Made by a program: the position numbers and the translations under genes | From: Alphaproteobacteria bacterium | GTDB lineage: Bacteria > Pseudomonadota > Alphaproteobacteria > Rhizobiales > Aestuariivirgaceae | Direction of reading: 5' to 3' | Assembly: GCA_024639035.1 (NCBI GenBank) | Contig: JAHEJE010000107.1 | Location: forward strand, 1 to 9,105 | DNA: 9,105 nt | Shown: positions 1 through 5,180 of the stretch, one piece after another | Position numbering within the stretch: the stretch's first letter is position 1 | Layout of the letters: every line of letters begins with the position of its first letter | Notes under the pieces: generated by a model | What the model was told of the DNA's origin: nothing | The model's input: only the letters and a program-made list of their open reading frames with translations | Databases searched by the model: none

Positions 1-440
1 GGCGTGCCGGCGAAAAACGACGGCAGAAACACGACGACCGTCGCCAGGATCAGGATGGCTGCACCGGGGCCTGGAGCGTTGCTCAGAATACCGCCAGAAA
101 ACCAGCGCAGAAAAACCAGCGTGAGCGCCGTTGTCAGCGATGCCAGGCCCAGGCAGACAGCAGTCAGTCCCAACCCTTCCCGACGCGGTTTCTGGGCCAG
201 CAGGCCACCGACCCAATGACCGACTGAGAGACCGGCCAGCACCACTGCAATGATGGCCGTCCAGGTATAGATCGACATGCCGACATAGGGCGCCAGCATT
301 CGCCCGGCCAGGATCTCGACCACCAGCGCCGCGGCAGAGACCAGTGCCTGAACCGCGATCATTGTCGGCAACGAGATGAGCCGCGCGGGACAGGTATCTG
401 CGGGTTCGCAAGCTTGCGGAGAAACGGGGGAAGGCTCCAA
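1..440 (-). CDS. Fused membrane / spermidine synthase-like protein, N-terminal part (partial)
   Basis: This is the first ~146 codons of a gene that leaves the window at base 1. The visible protein has hydrophobic membrane segments. It carries the signature EILAGRMLAPYVGMSIYTWT, then VVLAGLSVGHWVGG, which I recognise as the N-terminal membrane half of 'fused MFS/spermidine synthase' proteins. In that family a polytopic membrane domain precedes an aminopropyltransferase-like Rossmann domain. The catalytic half is outside the window, so enzymatic activity cannot be judged. I chose the TTG at 440 because GAGGA (bases 447-451) lies 6 nt upstream and an in-frame stop directly precedes the TTG. The first ATG (362) has no convincing Shine-Dalgarno and would give a protein starting MIAVQALV. 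The gene starts 14 nt after the PhyH stop, so the two are probably cotranscribed. Substrate and role are unknown; many such proteins are not proven polyamine enzymes. Confidence 0.75.
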   Translation of the reverse strand, partial: MEPSPVSPQACEPADTCPARLISLPTMIAVQALVSAAALVVEILAGRMLAPYVGMSIYTWTAIIAVVLAGLSVGHWVGGLLAQKPRREGLGLTAVCLGLASLTTALTLVFLRWFSGGILSNAPGPGAAILILATVVVFLPSFFAGT

Positions 441-446
441 TTATGG

Positions 447-451
447 TCCTC
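447..451 (-). promoter_or_regulatory. Ribosome binding site supporting a TTG start at 440
   Basis: GAGGA on the minus strand lies 6 nt before the TTG at 440 and just after the PhyH stop codon. It favours the TTG over the in-frame ATG at 362, which lacks a comparable site. Confidence 0.5.
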
Positions 452-454
452 GGA

Positions 455-1273
455 TCAGTGGATGTCGGCGAACGCCTCTGGCGACCCGTGGATGACCGGG
501 CAGAAATCGCGTTTCTTGATCACTCCGGCGGCAAACTTGTCAGGGTTGTCCGATCGGTAGGTGTTCTTTTCCGAGCGCATGTGGACGGTGAACGAGCGCC
601 GCGGGTGGTCGGCAAAGTTCGGTCTGCTGCCGTGGATCGTCATGCTGTGATGAAACCCGACGGTGCCGAGCGGACCGGTGACAGCCTGTTCGCGCCATTC
701 GATCTGCTTGCGTTTGAGCATGTTGGCCTTGAGTTCATCGAGGCTGCCGGGCCGTGAAATGCTGCTGCCGCCGATCACCTCGTCATAACGGTGCGAACGC
801 ATGACATAGTTGATCGGGCTGGACTCATCGCTAATCGGCACAAACGGGATCCACGCGGTCACGAAATCGCCGTTGAAGAACGCCGTATACTGGCCATCCT
901 GATGCCAGCCGACCTTGTATTGGGCCTCCGGCGTTGGCGGCTTGTGGATCATGTGGGCAAAGAACACCTGAATGGCTTTGCCGCCCAGAAGCCTGGCCGC
1001 CCACGCGCCGATCCCGCTGTCGGTGATCACCCGGCGCAGGGCATCGTCGGCCAGGTGCGGGTAGTTGATGCGGATCATCGAATTCTGAGGGTCCGACAGG
1101 CCGACACCGGCTCGTTCATTGAGTTGGACGCCCTTGGGCAATTCCTTCAGGGCAAGGATGCGGTCGTAGGCGCCGTAGGCCTCGTGCAGCAGTTCCGGGT
1201 CGATCAGCGACGGGACGACGGCAAAGCCGTTGGTTTCAAAGAAATCCACGTCTGCGGCTGTCGGCTCGACCAT
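455..1273 (-). CDS. Phytanoyl-CoA dioxygenase (PhyH) family Fe(II)/2-oxoglutarate oxygenase
   Basis: This 272-residue protein is of normal length for the PhyH family of non-haem Fe(II)/2-oxoglutarate-dependent oxygenases, which hydroxylate varied small or lipid-like substrates. It opens with the typical 'FFETNGFAVVPSLID' segment (residues 11-25). The iron-binding facial triad is visible as H124 and D126 in GWHQDGQY and H214 in IHGSRPN. R226 in the following RRSFTVH segment is in the right place to bind 2-oxoglutarate. All catalytic residues are present, so it should be active. The substrate cannot be read from sequence; bacterial members include halogenases, ectoine hydroxylase and many unassigned enzymes. 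The ATG at 1273 has only a weak GAAG site upstream. The promoter region is shared with the divergent isoprenyl-synthase-like gene and contains an inverted repeat also echoed upstream of the sulfur transporter. The spermidine-synthase-like gene follows 14 nt downstream. Confidence 0.88.
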   Translation of the reverse strand: MVEPTAADVDFFETNGFAVVPSLIDPELLHEAYGAYDRILALKELPKGVQLNERAGVGLSDPQNSMIRINYPHLADDALRRVITDSGIGAWAARLLGGKAIQVFFAHMIHKPPTPEAQYKVGWHQDGQYTAFFNGDFVTAWIPFVPISDESSPINYVMRSHRYDEVIGGSSISRPGSLDELKANMLKRKQIEWREQAVTGPLGTVGFHHSMTIHGSRPNFADHPRRSFTVHMRSEKNTYRSDNPDKFAAGVIKKRDFCPVIHGSPEAFADIH

Positions 1274-1293
1274 GGTGGGGTCTTCATGTTGGA

Positions 1294-1323
1294 TTGTCTT
1301 GTATTAGAATAATCGTATATACT
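1294..1323 (+). promoter_or_regulatory. Possible sigma70-type promoter for the isoprenyl-synthase-like gene
   Basis: TTGTCT (1294-1299) and TATACT (1318-1323) are separated by 18 bp and would start transcription near 1330, about 57 nt before the chosen ATG at 1387. The -10 box lies inside the palindrome at 1303-1326, so a bound repressor would block it. The match is by eye only; I could not pick a convincing minus-strand promoter for PhyH in the same stretch. Confidence 0.35.
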
Positions 1324-1326
1324 AAT
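1303..1326. promoter_or_regulatory. 24-bp imperfect palindrome, candidate ArsR operator (site 1)
   Basis: The intergenic region 1274-1386 is strikingly AT-rich in a GC-rich window. It contains an inverted repeat with arms ATTAG (1303-1307) and CTAAT (1322-1326). The repeat is centred on CG at 1314-1315, and 18 of its 24 positions are symmetric (pattern ATTAGnATAnnCGnnTATnCTAAT). AT-rich imperfect palindromes are typical operators of ArsR-family repressors. The left half ATTAGAATAA and the right end CTAATG recur at 3528-3544. It would overlap a predicted plus-strand -10 box. That the ArsR gene at 3932-4261 binds here is inference. Confidence 0.5.
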
Positions 1327-1386
1327 GTGAATTGCAACGACAATTGCGTCAGTCATTTCAGCCCCGCAAGAGCCGGGCAGGGGTCC

Positions 1387-2370
1387 ATGAGGAAATCGGC
1401 AACAGCAGGCAGCCCCGCCACCAGCGCCATGGCGCAGCAGCGAACCGCACGCAATTCCGCTGGCGATGTATATGTCTCTGATTTTCTGGAACAGATTCTT
1501 GGTGCCGGGACCGAGCGCGCGCTCGCACGCGAGACCTGTGTTGCCGCCGCGCACGGCCTGCCCGTCGAGGTCGCCGAGCAAGCCCGCTACTACGGCGGCA
1601 AGTGCATGGGTTACCCGGCCATCTGGATGCTGCGCCATGCGCTCGGCCTGGACCGGCAACGCCTGATCGATGCAGCACAGGCCTGTCGGGCGTCTTTGTT
1701 CTTGAGCCTGACGGCATCGATCATGGATGACTGGATCGACCGGGATAAGCCGGTCACCATCGCACCGGCTGCGCTGTTCTATATGCTGGTGGTCCGCGGC
1801 CTGGGCGCGGCGCGATCGGATGCGCTTACCCATGAGCTGGTTGCGGAAAAGTTGCAGGAGGTGGTCGAGCAGCTTCTTGTGGTTGAGCAAAGTGCGCAGT
1901 TGGCTGCGCACAAGAAACTCGAGGTCTGCGCCGGCATAGCGCGCCGATCCGGTATCAAGATCGGCAATTTCCACGAGCTGATCGCGGTTGAATTCTGCGC
2001 TCATCTGTCACTGGAGGCGGACGCAACCACGGCCCTGCGGCGTCTTGCCAACGGTTTCGGCCGCTGGTGCGCCTTGCTGGATGACATCATCGATGTCCGC
2101 TCGGACATTGCAACCGGCGACTGGGCCAGTCTGCCGGCGGCACGGCTGCTGGGTGCGTGCAACGGCAAGGCGTCTCGCTTCGCCACCTTCACGCCGGACG
2201 CCGAGGCTCAGCTGTTGCTGATCGCCGAGCAGCAATTGCAGGACCTTGCGGCCGAGGCCGGCAACGCCGGGTTCATGGAACTGGCCGCGGCATTTGAAAG
2301 TTCGCAAGACAGGCTGCCAAAACATTTCGCAGCGCTGATGGCGAAACGCCGGTGTGCCCAACCGGCCTGA
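1387..2370 (+). CDS. Trans-isoprenyl diphosphate synthase-like protein (class I terpenoid synthase fold)
   Basis: This 327-residue, mostly helical protein carries three hallmarks of the polyprenyl synthetase family in the right order. They are a GGK motif (residues 70-72, in YYGGKCMGYP), a first aspartate-rich motif DDWID (114-118, followed by RD), and a second one DDIID (232-236) preceded by a G/F-rich helix, as in GxxFQxxDDxxD. Such enzymes condense isopentenyl diphosphate with an allylic diphosphate, or act on prenyl diphosphates, using Mg2+ bound by the aspartates. The sequence deviates from housekeeping synthases: GGKRxRP has become GGKCMGYP and the usual RRG after the first motif is missing. 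It may therefore be a specialised paralogue with a different substrate. I chose the ATG at 1387 (AGGGG 3 nt upstream); ATG 1429 is an alternative, and the longer frame from 1294 would begin inside the presumed promoter. It converges on the transporter gene with 2 bp between stop codons. Confidence 0.7.
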   Translation: MRKSATAGSPATSAMAQQRTARNSAGDVYVSDFLEQILGAGTERALARETCVAAAHGLPVEVAEQARYYGGKCMGYPAIWMLRHALGLDRQRLIDAAQACRASLFLSLTASIMDDWIDRDKPVTIAPAALFYMLVVRGLGAARSDALTHELVAEKLQEVVEQLLVVEQSAQLAAHKKLEVCAGIARRSGIKIGNFHELIAVEFCAHLSLEADATTALRRLANGFGRWCALLDDIIDVRSDIATGDWASLPAARLLGACNGKASRFATFTPDAEAQLLLIAEQQLQDLAAEAGNAGFMELAAAFESSQDRLPKHFAALMAKRRCAQPA

Positions 2371-2379
2371 CGTCAGGCC
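2364..2379. repeat. Perfect 16-bp palindrome joining two convergent stop codons
   Basis: GGCCTGACGTCAGGCC is a perfect palindrome. It holds the TGA of the plus-strand gene (2368-2370) and the TGA of the minus-strand transporter gene (2373-2375); both reading frames end GCC-TGA. In RNA from either strand it could fold into a short GC-rich hairpin with an ACGT loop. No T-tract follows on either side, so a role as a bidirectional terminator is only possible. Confidence 0.5.
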
Positions 2380-3479
2380 TGCGACATGATCCGCCATTCC
2401 ATGTACTTCAGCCCGCCGATGCCCCCCGCGACGATAAACACGAAGGTGATGAAGGAGCCGACCGCCAGTGTGGATGAGCCGGTGATCGCCTGGCCGACGG
2501 TGCAGCCGAGCGCCATGACCCCGCCGATCCCCATCAACGCCGCACCACCCAGGTTCCGCAGCGCATCCGGTGCATTGGCAAAGGTTGAAAACCTGAAACG
2601 CTTCATCGAAACCGCCGCCAGAAAACTGCCGGCGATCGCTCCGAACACCGTGACGACACCGAACCCGGGCAGGCCGAGCGCGGTGAACCGCGTCAGGTAC
2701 TCGATGGCATCGCCGGCCGGCCGCACGTAGGTGAGCGATATCGGTTGCATCGGCGTGTCCGCCAGTTCGTCGAACCCCAGGCCGGTCAGGGCCCAGCCGA
2801 AGGCGACACACAGTCCGATGCCGATGCCGGACACAAGATGCGGTGGCGAGGAGCGGAACTGGCTGTCCTTCAGGCAGTACACCAACACTGCCGCCACAAT
2901 GATCACGCTGACGAGAACGCTGGCGCTCGAGGGCTGCATGCCGGAAACGGCAGCAAGGATTGTCCCGAGGCCCTGGTCCGCTGCGCCAATCGGGGCCAGA
3001 TCGATTTCGCCAATGGCAACGACTGCCGCGCGCAACGGGCCGATCAGGCCGCCGATCGCCATGTAGGCGAACATGCCGGTGACGATCAGCACGACCAGGG
3101 AGCCGAGATCGCCGCCGCCGAGTCGTGCCAGATTGCGGCTGACGCAGCCGCCGGCGAGCACCATTCCAAAGCCGAAAATCAACCCGCCGAGCACATTGCC
3201 GACCCAGGAAACCGTCGGCCGCAGATACATCGACGCGGACAAATCAACGGCCCCGACATACTGAAAGAACTGGGCCCCGACAATGGCCACCGCCGCCGCC
3301 AGGAGCCAGGCCCGGAAGCGCCGGTAATCGCCGAACGACAGCAGGTCGGAAAGCGACCCCATGGTGCAGAAGTTCGTTCGATAGACGACGAAGCCGAATA
3401 CCATACCGATAATGAAACCGCCGATGGCGACATAGGTGTCCGGCGAGTCCAGGATGGTTTCTTTCAGGCCCTCAATCAT
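2373..3479 (-). CDS. YeeE/YedE family sulfur-compound transporter (SoxT/TsuA type)
   Basis: This is a polytopic membrane protein of 368 residues, the usual length for a two-lobed YeeE/YedE (sulf_transp) transporter. Characterised relatives are the thiosulfate importer TsuA/YeeE and the SoxT proteins of sulfur oxidisers. The family's cysteine-centred motifs are visible: RTNFCTMG (C38), GGCVSRNLARLGGGDLGSLV (C112) and ALGCTVGQAITGSS (C326). These conserved cysteines line the substrate path in YeeE, and hydrophobic helices fill the rest. It probably moves thiosulfate or another sulfur species across the inner membrane to feed the sHdr pathway; SoxT proteins have also been tied to signalling to ArsR-type sulfur regulators. 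I chose the ATG at 3479 because GGGAG (3489-3493) is 9 nt upstream; the TTG at 3485 is only 3 nt from it. It is divergent from the 111-residue gene across a candidate operator. Confidence 0.88.
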   Translation of the reverse strand: MIEGLKETILDSPDTYVAIGGFIIGMVFGFVVYRTNFCTMGSLSDLLSFGDYRRFRAWLLAAAVAIVGAQFFQYVGAVDLSASMYLRPTVSWVGNVLGGLIFGFGMVLAGGCVSRNLARLGGGDLGSLVVLIVTGMFAYMAIGGLIGPLRAAVVAIGEIDLAPIGAADQGLGTILAAVSGMQPSSASVLVSVIIVAAVLVYCLKDSQFRSSPPHLVSGIGIGLCVAFGWALTGLGFDELADTPMQPISLTYVRPAGDAIEYLTRFTALGLPGFGVVTVFGAIAGSFLAAVSMKRFRFSTFANAPDALRNLGGAALMGIGGVMALGCTVGQAITGSSTLAVGSFITFVFIVAGGIGGLKYMEWRIMSQA

Positions 3480-3488
3480 TGGCAATAG

Positions 3489-3493
3489 CTCCC
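3489..3493 (-). promoter_or_regulatory. Ribosome binding site setting the transporter start at 3479
   Basis: GGGAG on the minus strand is 9 nt from the ATG at 3479 and 3 nt from an upstream in-frame TTG at 3485. The spacing favours the ATG. Confidence 0.6.
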
Positions 3494-3507
3494 GTTTGAG
3501 GATTGCA

Positions 3508-3535
3508 TTGATATTACATTACTGTATATTAGAAT
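3508..3535 (+). promoter_or_regulatory. Possible sigma70-type promoter for the 111-residue gene
   Basis: TTGATA (3508-3513) and TAGAAT (3530-3535) are 16 bp apart, which would start transcription about 40 nt before the ATG at 3582. The -10 box lies within the ATTAGAATAA motif, as expected for repression. This is a by-eye match with no support beyond spacing. Confidence 0.3.
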
Positions 3536-3543
3536 AAGCTAAT
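3518..3543. promoter_or_regulatory. AT-rich inverted-repeat region, candidate ArsR operator (site 2)
   Basis: This lies between the divergent transporter and 111-residue genes, in an AT-rich stretch. ATTAGAATAA (3528-3537) is identical to bases 1303-1312 of site 1, and CTAATG (3539-3544) repeats 1322-1327. ATTAG and CTAAT here form a compact 16-bp inverted repeat (3528-3543, 12 of 16 positions symmetric). A wider symmetric reading runs from ATTA at 3518 to TAAT at 3543. The spacing of the arms (6 bp) differs from site 1 (14 bp), so the exact half-sites are uncertain. Two such matches confined to the two divergent promoters suggest a shared regulator; the ArsR protein next door is the natural candidate. 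Confidence 0.5.
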
Positions 3544-3581
3544 GAACAAGCGTGATCTCGGCTTCTTGTTGACTTTCGAAG

Positions 3582-3917
3582 ATGAAACTTCTCGATGAAT
3601 TGAAGCAGACGGCGGACCGGCTCGACAGTGTCTTTCAGGCCCAGCTGATGCGTGAAGATATTGCCCGTATCCACAAGCTCGCCGAGATGGCGCGCACCGG
3701 CGACAGCTATGAGCAGTTCGAGAAGGCCGGTCTCTATCTCGGCTGGACGCAGGGCGACATGCGCACGTTCGAACTGACCGCCGATCTCAGGCCGTTTCTC
3801 AAAGCGGTTTACATGGCCGAAAACGAGAACGTTTGCGATGAGCACGACTGGCAGGTTCGTGAAGCCTGGGTTACGTTCAACAAGGCGCGCATGGCCAAGC
3901 TGATCGGCTGTCTTTAG
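3582..3917 (+). CDS. Small conserved-looking protein of unknown function
   Basis: I do not recognise this 111-residue protein. It is soluble, charged and predicted by eye to be largely helical, without signal peptide or membrane segment. Its N-terminal half alternates hydrophobic and charged residues (MKLLDELKQTADRLDSVF). A middle GLYLGWTQGDM turn follows, and the C-terminal part is aromatic. It has two cysteines, C85 (ENVCDEHDW) and C110 in the last dipeptide CL. No nucleotide- or metal-binding motif stands out. Codon use matches its neighbours, which supports a real gene, though the Shine-Dalgarno before the ATG at 3582 is weak. It is divergent from the sulfur transporter across the candidate operator and converges on the ArsR gene with a 14-nt gap, so it is probably coregulated with sulfur oxidation. 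A partner or cytoplasmic accessory of the transporter is one guess only. Confidence 0.7.
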   Translation: MKLLDELKQTADRLDSVFQAQLMREDIARIHKLAEMARTGDSYEQFEKAGLYLGWTQGDMRTFELTADLRPFLKAVYMAENENVCDEHDWQVREAWVTFNKARMAKLIGCL

Positions 3918-3931
3918 GGTTCAGACCCCAA

Positions 3932-4261
3932 TCAAGCCGGCGACGTCGTCGAAGGCGTGCTGCAGTAAAGCTCATACAGCGTTTCCATGACGGCGCCGGC
4001 ATCGCTGCTGGCCAGCGAATAGTAGATAGACTGGGCTTCCCGGCGGGTCCGCACCAGCCGGCCGCGGCGCAGGATCGCCAGATGCTGGGACAGGGCGGAC
4101 TGGCTCAGACCGATCACCTTTTCCAGCTCATGCACCGACATCTCGCCTTGCGTCAGATGGCACAGGATCAACAGTCGCCACTGGTTGGACATGTTGCGCA
4201 ACAACTCGCTTGCCCGCTCGGCATTCTCATGCAGAGCCGCCATGTCCATTTCGCCTTTCAT
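3932..4261 (-). CDS. ArsR-family persulfide-sensing repressor (SqrR/BigR/sHdrR type)
   Basis: This 109-residue winged-helix protein has the ArsR core: helices up to LLILCHLTQGEMSVHEL, a recognition helix LSQSALSQHLAILRRGRLV, and the wing TRREAQSIYYSL. Two cysteines are present, C34 in LILCHL and C100 near the end in ELYCST, exactly 66 residues apart. From memory this is the spacing of the redox pairs in SqrR (C41/C107) and BigR (C42/C108), and similar pairs occur in sulfur-oxidation regulators SoxR and sHdrR. In these, persulfides link the two cysteines by a sulfur bridge and release DNA. It probably represses the sulfur genes until sulfane sulfur appears. I chose ATG 4261 (GGAAAGGG about 10 nt upstream); ATG 4249 and 4243 are alternatives. 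The longer frame from 4351 would overlap lbpA by 59 bp. It is the last gene of the sHdr operon here, 31 nt after lbpA. Confidence 0.9.
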   Translation of the reverse strand: MKGEMDMAALHENAERASELLRNMSNQWRLLILCHLTQGEMSVHELEKVIGLSQSALSQHLAILRRGRLVRTRREAQSIYYSLASSDAGAVMETLYELYCSTPSTTSPA

Positions 4262-4292
4262 CGCGGCGGCGCCCTTTCCGGCAGCGCCCGCA

Positions 4293-4733
4293 TCACTCGC
4301 AACCGTCGAAGCCGTCTGCATCCATCTTGGCTTCGTACTTGCCCGCGACATCGGAGCCCGGCACCAGGCTCGGGCGCACTTCGTCCCAGTTGTCCGGCTT
4401 GAGGATCACCATCCAGCCCTTGTCGTAAGGATCCGCGTTCACCATCGCCGGTTCGTTGACCAGGTCATCGTTGGTCTCAATGACCTCGCCGGCGGCCGCC
4501 GACTTGGCCGGCCCGACCCACTTTCCCGACTCGACCGTGGCGCAGGACTTGCCGGCCCGCACCGACCGCCCGACCCGCTTGGGCGTGAAGGCCACGACTT
4601 GCCCGGCCATGGCCGTCGCCACTGCCGTCATGCCAAGCTTGACATTGCCGTCGCCGACCTCCTGAAACCAGATGTGGTTGTCGACATCGTAAAGCAGTTC
4701 GTCGGGGAGGTGGCATCCGCGGACATCTGGCAT
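4293..4733 (-). CDS. lbpA: Lipoate-binding protein LbpA (GcvH-like) of the sHdr pathway
   Basis: This 146-residue protein resembles the glycine-cleavage H protein and has a lipoyl-domain fold. The lipoylated lysine is K71 in VESGKWVGPAKS, followed by the hairpin AAGEVIETNDDLV and the C-terminal DPYDKGWMVILKP. The ESGKWVGP form, with G before K and W after it, together with its place in an sHdr operon, marks it as LbpA, not GcvH. LbpA carries lipoate as the sulfur-binding arm that works with the sHdr complex during oxidation of sulfane sulfur to sulfite in the cytoplasm. Cysteines at 7, 64 and 145 are additional. The ATG at 4733 has a strong GAGGAG (4741-4746) 7 nt upstream. No lipoate-attachment genes (LipS1/LipS2 or sLplA) occur in this window, so they must lie elsewhere. 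It follows the 139-residue gene by 27 nt and precedes the ArsR gene. Confidence 0.93.
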   Translation of the reverse strand: MPDVRGCHLPDELLYDVDNHIWFQEVGDGNVKLGMTAVATAMAGQVVAFTPKRVGRSVRAGKSCATVESGKWVGPAKSAAAGEVIETNDDLVNEPAMVNADPYDKGWMVILKPDNWDEVRPSLVPGSDVAGKYEAKMDADGFDGCE

Positions 4734-4760
4734 ATCAGGACTCCTCAGGGTTTCATTGCA

Positions 4761-5180
4761 TCATTGTTCTGTGCCGGTACGCAGCGGCCGCGACGCGCAG
4801 CAGAATTCACCAAGTCCACTCACCTCCATCTTGCCCCGGATGAACAGATAAAGGTGCATGGCGACAAGGCGCATCATCTCCAGCCGCCTGGCTATGTCCG
4901 GGTTGTCCGGTTCCATCGTCACCAGATTGTAGTGATAGACGAGCTCACGGCAAGTCTCACGGCAGGCATTGAAGCTCGGCTCGCCCTTTGCCCCCTGGCG
5001 GTGCAGCGCCAGCAGCCGGAACCCCTCGCGCGTTTCATCGGTCGGATCGAAGCCGCGTCCGATAGTCCAATGCGAAACGGTATCCTCACCGGCCTGCAGA
5101 TAGTCGGCCGCAACAGCCGCAGGCGAGCCGCTATCGCCGGACTGCTGCAAGACCGCGCCGATTTCATCCAGCGATTTCAT
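4761..5180 (-). CDS. Small four-cysteine protein of the sHdr operon, function unknown
   Basis: This is a 139-residue soluble protein with no domain I can name. It has a CxxxC pair (C73 and C77 in FNACRETCREL) within a predicted helix and a CC pair (C127, C128 in GEFCCAS) near the C-terminus. The segment between them (MMRLVAMHLYLFIRGKM) is a hydrophobic-rich helix. The four cysteines could bind a metal or Fe-S cluster or handle sulfur, but no known motif proves it. Its ATG overlaps the sHdrB2 stop as ATGA, so it is translationally coupled to sHdrB2, and lbpA follows 27 nt later. Tight position between an sHdr subunit and LbpA argues for a dedicated role in the same pathway. I recall that a small hypothetical gene is found near this place in some other sHdr clusters, but cannot verify homology here. 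Confidence 0.8.
   Translation of the reverse strand: MKSLDEIGAVLQQSGDSGSPAAVAADYLQAGEDTVSHWTIGRGFDPTDETREGFRLLALHRQGAKGEPSFNACRETCRELVYHYNLVTMEPDNPDIARRLEMMRLVAMHLYLFIRGKMEVSGLGEFCCASRPLRTGTEQ

Noticed and set aside
1294..1386. N-terminal extension of the isoprenyl-synthase-like frame from 1294
   Set aside because: The extension translates the AT-rich palindromic promoter region and does not look like protein; ATG 1387 is preferred.
2745..3488. Plus-strand open frame of 247 codons opposite the transporter
   Set aside because: Composition (D, H, A, G, Q, R) is typical of the antisense of a membrane protein; the minus-strand transporter explains the region.
3917..3930. GGGT-TCAG-ACCC hairpin between the convergent 111-residue and ArsR genes
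   Set aside because: The stem is only 4 bp with no T-tract, too weak to call a terminator.
4262..4351. Longer ArsR form starting at 4351
   Set aside because: It would overlap lbpA by 59 bp and add about 30 residues without ArsR similarity; the ATG at 4261 fits family length.
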